DNA of 64,000 bases from Zarea fungicola. Lineage: Eukaryota > Ascomycota > Sordariomycetes > Hypocreales > Cordycipitaceae. Of this stretch, positions 42,511 to 52,945 are shown one piece after another (positions within the stretch are counted from its first letter, which is position 1; each line of letters opens with the position of its first letter). Made by a program: the position numbers and the translations under genes. The DNA lies in the NCBI GenBank assembly GCA_900169235.1, contig FWCC01000092.1, forward strand, positions 1 to 64,000, read 5' to 3'. The notes beneath the pieces were generated by a model, which saw only the letters and a program-made list of their open reading frames with translations, did no database searches and had not been told where the DNA came from.

Positions 42511-43347
42511 CTACAGCTTGCTATCCTTCCACACCGGCAGCCTCTTCTCAACAAAGCTCTCCACGCCTTCCCTTTGGTTCTCCCCTCCATCCAGTTGTCG
42601 AAAAATACCCTGATCAATATCCCTCGTGCTCTGCACCGGATCAACACCATCCCATCCACCCAATAGTCCTGCCCTGCTCACAATGACCGAGTCGGGCGAG
42701 TTATCCGCCATCTCCGCCGCCCACGCCAGCGCCTCCTCCACCACACTCGTCTTGACGACCTTGTTCACCACGCCCCACGAGAGCATCTCCCCGGCCGTGT
42801 ACATCCTGCCCAGGAGCGCCATCTCCGACGCCCTCTGCCGCCCCACGATCCTCGTCAGCCGCGGCAGCGCCCCCGCAATCGCCACCACGCCGCGCTTCAC
42901 CTCGGGCAGCCCAAACTTGGCCCCCTCGGCCGCGAGCACCATGTCCAGCGCCAGCACCATCTCCATGCCCCCGCCCAGGCAGAGGCCGTTGACCGCCGCG
43001 ATGATGGGCTTCTTGCCCCGCCGGTTGCTCAGCCCGCCGAAGCCGTTGTTGGCCCAGCTCTCGTCGCGCTCCCCCGGGGTCGTGCTCGTCTTGTTCTCGC
43101 GGCCCTTGTCGTTCCACTCCTTGAGGTCCGCCCCCGCGCAAAAGGCTTTGCCCGTGCCGGTGATGACGGCGCAGCGCAGGGTCGGCTCGGCGTCGTACCA
43201 GTCCCAGAGGGCCGAGAGCTGCGGGTGCATGGTCCGGCGCAGGGCGTTGAAGGCCTTGGGCCGGTCGAGGGTGACGAGGAGGACGTGGGGTTTGGGAAAG
43301 GTAACGTGCGTGTCGAGCACAGACGGCGGTGGCGTGGTGAAGCCCAT
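42511..43347 (-). CDS. Enoyl-CoA hydratase/isomerase family protein
   Basis: A crotonase-fold protein of 278 residues from MGFTTPPPSVLDTH at 43347, with no introns. It is expected to act on an acyl-CoA thioester (hydration, isomerisation or related chemistry) in fatty-acid or branched-chain amino-acid breakdown. Motifs: VTLDRPKAFNALRRTMHPQL; the first oxyanion loop TGTGKAFCAGADLKEW; the second oxyanion/active-site loop AVNGLCLGGGMEMVLALDMV followed by EGAKFGLPEVKRGVVAIAGA; and AGEMLSWGVVNKVV. The C-terminus FVEKRLPVWKDSKL fits the family and is neither a clear mitochondrial nor a PTS1 signal (SKL-COOH would be PTS1, and the last three residues are indeed S-K-L). That makes a peroxisomal location likely, consistent with beta-oxidation. 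The long open frame upstream of the chosen ATG is non-homologous. Confidence 0.9.
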   Translation of the reverse strand: MGFTTPPPSVLDTHVTFPKPHVLLVTLDRPKAFNALRRTMHPQLSALWDWYDAEPTLRCAVITGTGKAFCAGADLKEWNDKGRENKTSTTPGERDESWANNGFGGLSNRRGKKPIIAAVNGLCLGGGMEMVLALDMVLAAEGAKFGLPEVKRGVVAIAGALPRLTRIVGRQRASEMALLGRMYTAGEMLSWGVVNKVVKTSVVEEALAWAAEMADNSPDSVIVSRAGLLGGWDGVDPVQSTRDIDQGIFRQLDGGENQREGVESFVEKRLPVWKDSKL

Positions 43348-44054
43348 GATGTCTGTGATGTGTGGTGGTGATGATGATGATAAAGACGGGTAATAGAACG
43401 TATAGAAAAACAAGCGGATACAAGATACAACTTAAACTACAGAATGGCCTTGAAAAGGTGTTTACAAAACAAAGTATGGAGCAAAATAGCTGTCAATTGA
43501 TGGACAAGGATTCTTAACCGGCGCCATCGGCCCAAAGCTGGGGTAAGCTTAGCCGTGGGTCTGCCTCGGCACGCTACGGGAAAAAGGATGACTTGATAGG
43601 TCACCGAGTTGAAGATTCCAGACACACTGCATCAATCCCGCTGGCCCAGAGGTGAAAAAGAATGCAAGGACAGAATATCATTGCAAGAATTTTAGACCAT
43701 CATCTCAAGTTGACGGTGAGTATCGACAGGATTGATTCTGCATCCAACTCACCCTTCCTACGGGTTACAAGTCTTTGTCCATTCCTTTCCACTCCAGTGT
43801 CATCCAAAGCCCTTTTTTCCAGAATTGAAGTCTATCAAAACTACACATAGCCATTGAGTCCTATCAGCTTTCTCTCAGTCTTTTCTCTCATGAATATATG
43901 GTATGGCTTTGTGGAAACTGAGAGCTCCAGTCGACTGCGTGATTGACTTGCACCGCCGAGTTGACAACTCGTTATTCTTCTACTTCACCACATGTCGCGT
44001 GCTCGAATTCGTCTGTCGCCTCGTCGCCAAGGCCCGGACATACCGTTCTAGTTA
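43348..44054. other. Intergenic, possible eroded 3' end of the ligase gene
   Basis: About 0.7 kb. On the minus strand just below 44055 a faint RYVRALATRRQTNSS-like stretch could be debris of the missing C-terminal domain of the adjacent adenylate-forming enzyme. Otherwise no gene. Confidence 0.4.
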
Positions 44055-45631
44055 TCAATCCTCATTTACAGATGCACTTGGATCAGCATTGCTTGAAGAG
44101 GGCTCTGTGAGGTGGAGACTAAACGGGGGGCTATCTGAGTCCTCGTCGAGGTAGATGAGCTGCGTGGCCGGGTCGATCCAGCCGTAACACCCAGTGCGGA
44201 ACCATCTCCTGCCGTCAGGAGCCTCCTCGAATCTAATCGCTGTTGATTTGGGGTCCTTGTAGTATTCCCTCATGACTTTGTCGCCGCGTACGCATATCTC
44301 ACTGGCCGCGGTAAGTGGTTCGCCCTCCTCGGGACCGGAAACTCTGTGCAGAATAGCATTAGCACAAATGCTTTACCGTGTACATTAGCACTAAATTCAC
44401 GTGTAACAGGTTGTTAACAAGCTACCACACCGTTTCTTTCTTCATTGCCGTTTCACGTGCTTGGATCCTTTTTTTTTTTTCTTAAAAAAAAGGACTCACC
44501 GTACTTGTACACCTGGACATGGACGCCCCATAGAACCGTACTTCCACTTCGAGTCAAACTCAAACATGGAAAAGTTCCAGCACTCTGCGTTCCCGAAACA
44601 TATCACAATAGCAGCTTCGTCGCATAGCGATGCACGAAATGCAGTCAGTAACTCCTTGCTAACCGGTCCATTGATCACAGCTCGACGGAGCGACGCAACT
44701 CGGACGTCCTTGCTTCCGCTGCCCGCCAGGCCGTCAACCACAGACGACAGGTCGGGAATTGACAAATGAAGGTCAGTAATATTCAGCTTTTGAGTCATGT
44801 CGATAATTTTAGCTCCGTTATTATCCCTGCATCTCGTAATGTAGGCAGTCCCCTCGCCGACAACAGCCAGCTCGGTTGCCAAAGCGGTAGCGGCATTGTG
44901 CATGCCGCTCGACTGGAGCGAAAATCGCGGCTTGTCGTCGGTCGGCCAAGGCGGTCTCATGGCGGACATTAATCGCCTTAGATGCGTCGTGTGGGAAATT
45001 TCCGCTGCTCTCGTGGCGGTTGGCCAGCAGCCTGTAGACAGGCGATAGGCCGTCTGGCGGGCCATGTCGGCGCCCGAGTTCATATTTTTGAAGCGGCGGG
45101 CATCAGCCGAGTAGATCAAAGAGGAGAGGCACTCGATTCCTTCAATGTAATGCGGGCTCCGTTCGCCAGGTGGATCAAAATAGAGGATATATGGTTTCTT
45201 CGGTGCTGGGAGTGTCTTGACTCCGTATAGAACCAGCTCCAAAAATTGGAGAGAGGCAAAGAGCACCCGAATTTCAGCGACGCTGATGGCCCTGCAAAGC
45301 TCGGACGCTGTGTAGCTTGTCGGAATGGCAGCAAAGACTCCGCCGGCGGCAATGACTCCATGTGCAAGGACGTGATAGTAAATGTCGTTATGGCTGAGCA
45401 GGCCGACACAATCCTGGTTGGCAAGACCTCTGGCCCGCAGCCCAACAGAAATACGCTTGACAGCGGAGGCGTAATCATACCATGATAGAGTGCGTTCGGG
45501 GGCGTCTGCGTCAATGAGAATCTTGCGAGTCGTCAGTCTGCAAGGCCAAAATGGCGGGGGCTGTTACGTTGACCTACTGGGGCGTCTCTGTCCTTTGGTT
45601 GGTTGTAGAGGAGAAATGTTGTCAAGTCCAT
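44055..45631 (-). pseudogene. Degenerate adenylate-forming enzyme (4CL/acyl-CoA synthetase-like)
   Basis: Three exons (45631-45578, 45521-44500, 44343-44055; introns 56 and 156 nt) give an open chain of 454 residues related to fungal 4-coumarate-CoA-ligase-like AMP-binding enzymes. The N-terminal part is good: MDLTTFLLYNQPKDRDAP joins ILIDADAPERTLSWYDYASA, then CVGLLSHNDIYYHVLAHGVI. The ATP-binding Ser/Thr/Gly-rich A3 loop is unrecognisable (STGCWPTATRAAEISH). The A5 motif is FGNAE instead of GxTE. GSMGRPCPGV is kept. In A7 the invariant Asp of W-[FY]-x-T-G-D is Cys (WFRTGCYGWID). The chain stops soon after, so the roughly 100-residue C-terminal domain with the catalytic Lys is missing. It is either a recent pseudogene with a preserved frame or a non-catalytic derivative. 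The true 5' end could lie further upstream. Confidence 0.65.
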
Positions 45632-47777
45632 TCTGATATCTATTTGATTCTATTGTATACCGTCTGTTTGCTGCTGTGGAATAGACTAGATTCCATGGCG
45701 ACTGTACCTGATGTTGTCGGTCGTGTCCGGAGAGCATGCGGCTGGGGTGCACCTGCTGATGGAGTTCCACGACTGCTCGACGGCAACGGAAGAGAAGCTC
45801 GCCGGAGTTTGTGAGCAGGTTCATTTGTCAAACATATTGAATTTCTGGATTTTTGGCTTGAGTTTAACGGAGAAGGTCGAGCGTGTCGCATCGCTTTCTC
45901 TGGTCAGCTAATTCTCCAGTTGTCTTTCATTTATGTGATAGATTCTGGCCATGCAGTAGAGAGACTGCACAAGGGGCTGAATAAATTCGCGTGTTTTTTA
46001 GTGTTTTTTTCTGCTTTAAAATAATTTTAAAAGAAAAAGATGACGCATGTACTGGGGTATCGTGCATGATGGGCCATGCTTGGCTCTTTGCATCCTATTT
46101 ACGTATTTGGTCAAGGTGGCCAATGCATCCTTTAGATAACTGAGAAAAGGAAATATAATTGAAATAATTGAAATAAATAGCTTTTAAAAAGTTTAAGCAT
46201 AAGCGTGGCTGATTTACTTTTTCTCTCCTTTCCTATTAGCAAAAGCAACTGTTCATCGCTTCTGCTACAACCAAGGGAGAAACCCGTCCACTCTCAGAAC
46301 CTAGCACCTGTGGCGCTGGAATAATAAAAAAGAGAAAATCTAGCAGCAAAAAGAGAACCATTCAATTTCAAGCCATCCAACACATAAACAATAAACTAAA
46401 TGTACTCGCATCTGTATTTGGATGCTCCCCGCGTTGGTCTCGGGTAGGGCCGCTGCCACCCAGTCCGTGCCGGTCCGCGGTCTGTCCGTGCATTGCAAGC
46501 CGAATGGCAATTGAGAAAAACAAGTCGATTATTTAACACGCAGCCGTATATATGGGCGTGAATTATTCCCTCGCCAATATACATATATTATGAGCTGTCA
46601 TATTCAAGTCGAAGTGGCTCGGTTAAGCCACCATGTAGCTACGGCCCTGCGACCAGGCACGTTGCTAGTCGTTTTTAGCATATTTATATCCTTGCAAGCT
46701 GAAGCCACCGAAAGGAGCGGTATAACGAGCCAGCGGGGAAACCGTCCAAAGCTGATATCTTGATACGGAGCGCAATGCGGGAAGTGATGAACATGCGGCT
46801 TTTATACCGCATTTGTCCATCATGTCGCCATGAGAGATAACCGACACACCGGGCTCAAAACAGCAGCAGCAGGTACAGCTTTTGGCAGCCAAGACTTTGG
46901 CGCTAAGACGAATCCGCTGCGATCGGCGAGCCGACTTTTTGGGCCATTGTAGGGAGGGGCCAATGGAGACAATAGAGAGGAGCGAGTAGCGAGGTGGAGT
47001 TGAGGCATTGTGATGGACTGATGGCGCAGGCAGCTTGCTTTGTTTTCCTAAATCTTAATTTCGAATGACGTTGGCCGTTTTCCCCTTTCTTGGCCCTCGA
47101 AGTTGTAACCGCTTTGTCAGCGCACGTTGCAGGTCGGTACTTGGTCAAAGTCTCATCATCGAAATGTCTCTGATGAATGCAACGCTGCCATTTTCCTTCT
47201 AGAAACATGACGACACGTTGGCTAGTTTAACTTGTTTTAGTAACTAGTCCCGTCTTGTTTTCTCATCCCCAATACCGCGGAATTGGCGGCATGTTTGGCT
47301 TGAATAGCGTCACTCAGCTGAAAACTATCATATACCCCATTGTCCCCGTATCTGCCCATTTGCCATGTTGGACAGCGAATCGCCCCCGACCGCGGATTAC
47401 GGAGAGGTCCTAACTGGTTCCCGGATGCGCGGGAGAACAAGGTCCAAGCAGAGGAGGGGCGCCGCCGCCACGGCAAGTCGTTCTTTATTTTTTCTGGGCT
47501 GGGGTGGACAAGTGTGGAACCCAGAGGGAGGGACGAATCTTACAAAAAGAGCTCCCTTTCCCTCTAGATTAGAAGTTAGATTTGCTTGAAACAATACCGT
47601 CTTTAGTACAGTATTGGAGAGACATATCAAGATTACAGCAACTTTGCTCCGGAGCGTAACGCGTGCAATCCTCTTATTCCCGATTCCCGACTCCGTCCCC
47701 CCTTCAACGCCACCATCTCGCAGAATCCATTCTCCAAGTGCCGACAGTGCATAACAGATTGACAAATATCAGAAATC
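45632..47777. other. Intergenic, no gene seen
   Basis: About 2.1 kb. Small frames on both strands lack domains. The middle (46000-46200) is AT-rich. A short alternative first exon for the ligase gene could hide near 45690, but I cannot place it. Confidence 0.5.
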
Positions 47778-48391
47778 ATGCATATCCTCCAATTCTTGGC
47801 GCCCTTGGCCCTCCTCCCTTCCGTCACCCTCGGCGCACCCAACGCCAACACTGACAGTGCCCGAGGCTGGGATCTACTCCCAGTCAACTTCCACTCGGCG
47901 CAGGACGTCATTGCCAAGCTCAACCTCACGTCGAACCCGGAAAAGGGCTACTACGTGCAGACCTTTGAGGATACCGCGCGCGTGAACCCGGGCAACCGGT
48001 CGGCGTCGACGCTCATCTACTACCTCCTCGAGGGCAAGGCCGGCGACTCGGTGTGGCACCGGGTGACGGACGCGGCCGAGGTGTGGCACTACTATGCGGG
48101 CGCGCCGCTGACGCTGTCGCTGTCGCACAACGACGGGACCAAGTGCGAGAGGCATGTGCTGGGGCAGGAAATTTTCCAGGGCCAGGCGCCGCAGGTGGTG
48201 ATTGTCGCGGACCAGTGGCAGAGCGCGCGGTCGCATGGCGCGTGGACGCTGGTGGGGACGACGGGTAAGCCTGGATTGTTTTCATGATTAAATATAAAAA
48301 CGTATGCTAATGAGATTGAATAGTTGCTCCTGGTTTCAGCACGAATGGATATGAACTTGGGGCGCCAGGATGGAAGCCCAAGGGCTGTTAG
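47778..48391 (+). CDS. Cupin_5 (DUF985) protein with a signal peptide
   Basis: Exons are 47778-48264 and 48324-48391 with a 59-nt GT-AG intron (phase 1), giving 184 residues. The chain begins with a hydrophobic leader MHILQFLAPLALLPSVTLGA, a probable signal peptide. The DUF985/cupin_5 domain follows: AQDVIAKLNLTSNPEKGYYV, ASTLIYYLLEGKAGDSVWHR, AEVWHYYAGAPLTLSLSHND, GQEIFQGQAPQVVIVADQWQ and, after the intron, VAPGFSTNGYELGAPGWKPK. All landmarks of the jelly-roll are present (E-K-G-Y-Y, W-H-R, E-x-W-H-Y-Y-x-G). The biochemical role of the family is unknown. Most members are soluble intracellular proteins, so a secreted version is unusual. It is about 40-50% like the copy at 52221 by eye and probably arose by duplication. 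Confidence 0.87.
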
Positions 48392-48588
48392 AGACGACAA
48401 GACAGACGACGGCTGTGAGCGATGTGGACTGCGCGAGTTGAAGATGGTGGCATCAAGACATGAATATGAAATGTGAGATATGGTATATAGGGCACATACG
48501 ACGAATATAAATGAATTATGAGCATGTATAAGGAATCATGACTGTGGTTGTATTGTAATAAGGTTGAGAGGTGTCAAGTTGTATTTCC

Positions 48589-48701
48589 GTCATTTAATAA
48601 ACGTCTAGTAGATATAATCATATGAGCCTGTCCAGGTTGAATGGCGTCAGTTGAATTCTGTGTCATTTAATAAATGTCTAGTAGATATGAGCCTGTCCAG
48701 G
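48589..48701. repeat. Direct duplication, 40-48 bp units, period 73 bp
   Basis: Copy 1 (48589-48636) and copy 2 (48662-48701) share GTCATTTAATAAA(C/T)GTCTAG, TAGATAT and GAGCCTGTCCAGG. Copy 2 lacks 8 bases (ATAATCAT) of copy 1. It lies downstream of the secreted cupin_5 gene. Confidence 0.85.
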
Positions 48702-48929
48702 CCGAGTATGTTTTGAAAAGTAGTTCAACAATGTAGGTATAAAAAAAGTGGTATCGCCATGTCGTATATCATAAACTCCAACCGAATCCTGCCACCATTT
48801 TGCGTTTCCCGTTCCCGTTTCCCTGTAATTATACATGCAGTTGCCGTGGCCAATCATGTCCGTTCTGTTGTGTATCCAAACCTGACGCTATCCGGCGCCA
48901 CCAATAAACCAATAGTAAACAATAGTAGT

Positions 48930-49100
48930 AAGATGAAAGAAGAAAAGAAAAAAAGAAAAAAAAGAGGAAGAGAAAAAGGAAGAAGTAAAAAAAGAAAGAA
49001 GGACAGAAAAGGAAGGAAGAAAAAGCAGAAAGAAAACGGAAAAAAAAGGAAAAAAAGAAGAAAAACGGAGAAAAAGGGAAAAAGAAAAAAAGAGGAATTT
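48930..49100. repeat. Purine-only low-complexity tract
   Basis: About 170 bp of the plus strand consist almost only of A and G in irregular GAA/AAG/AAAG units. It begins just after the last C/T-containing words near 48925 and ends about 25 bp before the stop of the minus-strand membrane-protein gene. Its transcript would carry the complementary pyrimidine tract in the 3' UTR. Confidence 0.85.
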
Positions 49101-49124
49101 TCCTTCTTTCTATACAGTTTTTCT

Positions 49125-50299
49125 TCATACAGCTTCCGTTGCGTGATAGATGGGTGCCTCGCTGCCTACGCTCCCATCTCGAGTTGGAGGCCCATCTCGT
49201 GTAGGAGGAGGGGGAGGTTCTCGACTTTTGGTGTGGACCAGCTGCACACCCGTCGTCGACTCGCCTGGATCCATCTTTCGCCAGCCGCTGCCACCGCCGC
49301 TGCCGCCGCCGTGGTGAGTCCCTCGCGAATGCGGTGTAGACAGACTGGAGGCGCCGCCATCGTGGGCATTCGCATCAGCGTCACCGGCACTGCCGGAATA
49401 AAAGACGTCACTGGTGGGCTGGCGGACGGTGTTGATGAGGCGGTTGAGAATGACAAACTCGAGCTTGAGCTTGATGCCGTAGACGCAGGGCTTAAAGGCG
49501 CCCTGGAGGTGAAATAGGTCGGCGCATTGGATGCCGAGGAGGGTAATGTCGAGGGCAATGATGAGCATGTTGGCCCAGACGAGCTGCCAGAGGACGGCGC
49601 TCTCTTGGGTCGTCTGGCGGGCGGTGCGGAGGGTGGACGAGGTGGACCACTGGCGCTGGCGGAGGGGGGCGCGGCCCTTGAGGTACTTGCGGGTCTGGAA
49701 GATGTAGAGGATGCTGAGGGCGGTTTCTTGGACGAAGAAGACGACGAGCTGGACGCGGTCCCAGACGAGGTTGAAGGAGGCGAGGGAGGGGTTGATGGAG
49801 GTTGCTTGCTGGGAGGTGTCAGCGGGGATACGCAAAGTGCAAGCAGAAAGAATTGCAAGCAAAGGAATAACTTGGAGTAAATGGAATAATTGCTTACTGC
49901 AACGGTACCAATTATCATGGTTGGTATGGAAAAGACTATCGAGTTGAATATCAAGAGGTACTTGATGATGCGGAGCAGGGTGGCAGTGTGCATGAGCAGA
50001 TGCAGGCGGGAGTAGAGGACCCAGCTCTGGGGAATGACCATGATGAACCAGGTGAGGTAGATGAGGGTGATGGAAGGGACGGCATCGGTCCAGACGCCAA
50101 AGTCGGCGAGGATGATGAAGACGGGCTGGAGGATGACGCCCCAGGAAGTGAGGGCGCAGGCCCAAAAGTAGAGGCCGCGGCGGCGCTTGAAGAGGAGGAA
50201 GAGGGAGGCGTTGATTTCGATGCCAATGTACCATGCGATGCCGATGAAGGCGGCCATGATCATGGACATGGGCAGGTCCTGTTTGACGTCGTCCTCCAT
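49125..50299 (-). CDS. Fungal multi-pass membrane protein (DUF7703-like)
   Basis: Exons are 50299-49898 and 49808-49125 with an 89-nt GT-AG intron (GTAAGC...CCCAG, phase 0), giving 361 residues. About seven hydrophobic helices are visible: MIMAAFIGIAWYIGIEI, LYFWACALTSWGVILQPVFI, AVPSITLIYLTWFIMVIPQ, IIKYLLIFNSIVFSIPTMII, WDRVQLVVFFVQETALSILY, VLWQLVWANMLIIALDITLL. The cytoplasmic tail is long and rich in Gly, Ser, Pro and Thr (GGGSGGGSG; REPPPPPTRDGPP). The topology recalls fungal orphan seven-helix proteins; from memory it fits the DUF7703 family, which has no known function. The start MEDDVKQDLPMSM was chosen because it directly precedes helix 1. An in-frame extension to 50641 exists but is low-complexity and probably leader. 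Confidence 0.78.
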
Positions 50300-52220
50300 T
50301 GTGTGTGAGTGTTTGCGCGTAAATGTGGTATATGTGGTGTTTCGGAAGGCCGGAGTCTCTGGTAGGTGAGAGAGTGGCTGTTCTGATGGTCTGTTAATTA
50401 TAGTGGTTGTGGCGGCGACATTGCTATTGCTCCTGGACGAGCAGTTGGCCGGCTTGAATGGCAATGCTGAGATGGATGCTTGGATGCAAATGTTTGCGTC
50501 GAGTGAAGTTGTGGATGTTGCTTCCTGGGGGCGGAAAGGCGGGAGTGATGGATAGATAGATTGCAGTGGTTGAGTGGGTAGACACTTTGGGAGCAGCCAC
50601 TCGTGGATATGAAAAGTGGCACTGCTGGCGTCTTTATCCAAGATGGCCGTATTCCGTTGCGGCGAGCTCCCGAAGGAGTAGATGGTGTGGATTAATCAAC
50701 TCGTTGCCTCCAAAGTGAGCAGTGCGGACGGATGGTGTGGATGAGAGGATGGAGATGGCGCCGTGTCTCTGCATTAGCAGCGACACTAGTGACTAGCTGG
50801 CTGACGGTTGATATGATGGACCAGTGATGGTGGCCAAGGATGGCGAGAGGCGATGGATTGATTGGAGCGAAATGTGGGAGGTGATGCTGGGTGGGACGGA
50901 GGACAGGGAAAAGCTTCAGGTTCATGCAGATGCAACATATGCATGTGTGGTGACGATTGGTACGCTGTGCTGATGGACGGGAAGAGGAGTAGTAAGTTAG
51001 CAGTAGCATGTTTGAGTCGGAGGAGAGCAGTATTGGGCGGCGTAGAGTAGTTTCGAGTACTCGTACCATGTTGTCATACTGTTCCATTTTTAGCATGCTG
51101 TATTACATTGGTACTCTGTCATTTTGACAGCCATTTTTTTCTTCTTATCTAGCCGGCAATTGTAGTACTAGTTACTATGTATAGGATGAGGAATTTTGCT
51201 TGGCTGTAAAGGTACTGGTGGTTGGCTGGTGAGACAGGGCATGTTTTAGGCTGGCCTGTGACGCATTTTTTACAGTGGCTGCTTCAGTGGATGCAGCCTG
51301 CGGCAGTACTGGAGCCGACGGAATCGCTGACCGAAGCCCCTCTTTGTAATTTGCACATTCATCACTGTTAGTTGGGTGGTCACAGCGCTCGCTTCCCACT
51401 ACCAGGATCGAAATCAAGTAGTTAGGTACCTAGTAGTAGCTAATCCAGGCTGGCAATGCGGCCGTTATTTCCAGCGGCATTTGCCGGGCATCAGTGACCC
51501 GCACACATTGGGTACCAGTCCATTGTAGGCTGTACTCTGCACCGCCAACAAAAGCAAATACTTGACGTGGACAAAAAAGGAATCAATTATCCGCCATTGA
51601 CAATACTTGTCTGGATCACCAGTCACAACAAGGCTCCGGATGCACATACTGACACGGACGCAACCACCACAGACAGCCAGCCAGACACTCGCTGCCCTCC
51701 TGCGCATCAGCACCATCAGCCACCCACACCACTCAAGCATCCAGCATCCACCATCCACCATCCGATCGACACCGTAAAGCCGCCGTGCATCATCCCCTCC
51801 ATCCCTCCCTTGTGCCCCTCCTTTAGCCGAATTTCACCGTCCCAAACGTAATTGGAACTCGCCGACAAACGCAGCAAAACCAGGCAGCCAGATAACAAAT
51901 ACGACAACACAATTACTAGCACCTTGACAAGGTTCATTACCCAGTCCATCAACCGCATTAAAATCTCACCTCCCCGCGTCATACGAAGCACCATATACAT
52001 ACATACACACAAACATACAAACATACAAACCTCTACAACTGCCCATAAATTCTCTCATATACTTTAGCCGCTCCCGGAACTCGTCCGACCCCAGCACCAG
52101 ATCAGCCCTGCGACTACCTAGCACCAAACCTACCTGATACGCTGTAATACTCACCTCGATCATTGCTGACCACCTTCAACCACTCCTCACCTTGGCTTCA
52201 ATCCAGAGAAATCGCTCACC
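50300..52220. other. Divergent intergenic region, G-poor leader
   Basis: About 1.9 kb between divergent genes. From about 51640 to 52190 the plus strand is rich in C and A and poor in G, probably the transcribed leader of the 52221 gene. An ACAT/ACAA microsatellite lies at 51995-52030. The in-frame extension of the membrane-protein gene covers 50300-50641. No further gene is seen. Confidence 0.5.
51995..52030. repeat. ACAT/AAAC microsatellite
   Basis: Imperfect ATAC-AT-ACAC-AAAC repeats over about 35 bp in the presumed 5' leader of the cupin_5 gene at 52221. Confidence 0.8.
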
Positions 52221-52688
52221 ATGTCTGCCGCCAACTCCCGCACGGCGCAAGAAGTCATTGCTGCCCTCAACCTGACCCCTCATCCCGAAAAGGGCTATTA
52301 TATTGAGACCCACCGCGACACCCCCGTCGCCACATCTACCGGCAAACCGCGCTCACCGTGCACATACATCTACTACCTTCTCGAGGGTGCCTCTGGCCTC
52401 TCCCACTGGCATCGTGTCCTTGACGCCGTCGAGGTATGGCACTACTACGCCGGCGCCCCGCTTCGCCTCTCCCTCTCATGGGATGACGGCAAGCCTGTCC
52501 GCGACGAGGTTCTGGGAACAGATCTCTGGGCTGGCCAGCGTCCCCAGGTTGTCGTTGAGCGGGGAGAGTGGCAGCATGCGCAGAGCCTCGGCGATTGGAC
52601 ACTCGTTGGCTGCTCCGTCGCGCCCGGTTTTGAGTTTGAGGGCTTTGAGATGGCGCAGCCTGGCTGGGAGCCCAATGGCGCAAAATGA
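52221..52688 (+). CDS. Cupin_5 (DUF985) protein, cytosolic form
   Basis: An intronless gene for 155 residues starting MSAANSRTAQEVIAALNLTP. It is the conventional form of the DUF985/cupin_5 family, without a signal peptide: HPEKGYYIETHRDTPVAT, YIYYLLEGASGLSHWHRVLD, AVEVWHYYAGAPLRLSLSWD, GTDLWAGQRPQVVVERGEWQ, SLGDWTLVGCSVAPGFEFEG, MAQPGWEPNGAK. It aligns over its whole length with the signal-peptide-bearing copy at 47778-48391; that copy has an intron exactly before VAPGF, and here the same position is uninterrupted. The family's function is unknown, and a sugar- or nucleotide-binding jelly-roll is inferred from fold only. The gene is divergent from the membrane-protein gene. Confidence 0.9.
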   Translation: MSAANSRTAQEVIAALNLTPHPEKGYYIETHRDTPVATSTGKPRSPCTYIYYLLEGASGLSHWHRVLDAVEVWHYYAGAPLRLSLSWDDGKPVRDEVLGTDLWAGQRPQVVVERGEWQHAQSLGDWTLVGCSVAPGFEFEGFEMAQPGWEPNGAK

Positions 52689-52945
52689 CACGAGAAAAAA
52701 TAAATAAAATGAAACAGAAAAACTAGAATATGCATACAATATAGAACACTTTACTCTTTTATGCTGCTGGTGGTCATCAAAGCCGCACCACTTATATCAA
52801 CCAGGCTAAACTGACGAAAGGCATGACAGCTGGCGACAGCTGGAATTGATTTCTGGTCAAGGTACGGCTACAAACAGAGGCTCTCGCTGCGTCTACCTCA
52901 TTTCCCTCCATCAACACTCAAATACTCTGCCGGAATTTCTTAAAA

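Larger units (their letters stand above)
48392..49124. other. Intergenic with duplication and purine tract
   Basis: About 0.73 kb between converging genes. It holds a degenerate direct repeat (48589-48701) and a long purine-strand tract (about 48930-49100). Confidence 0.7.

Noticed and set aside
42626..43423. Shadow frames over the enoyl-CoA hydratase gene (240-255 codons)
   Set aside because: Low-complexity Ala/Gly/Arg or Ser/Pro chains; the crotonase motifs lie in the other frame.
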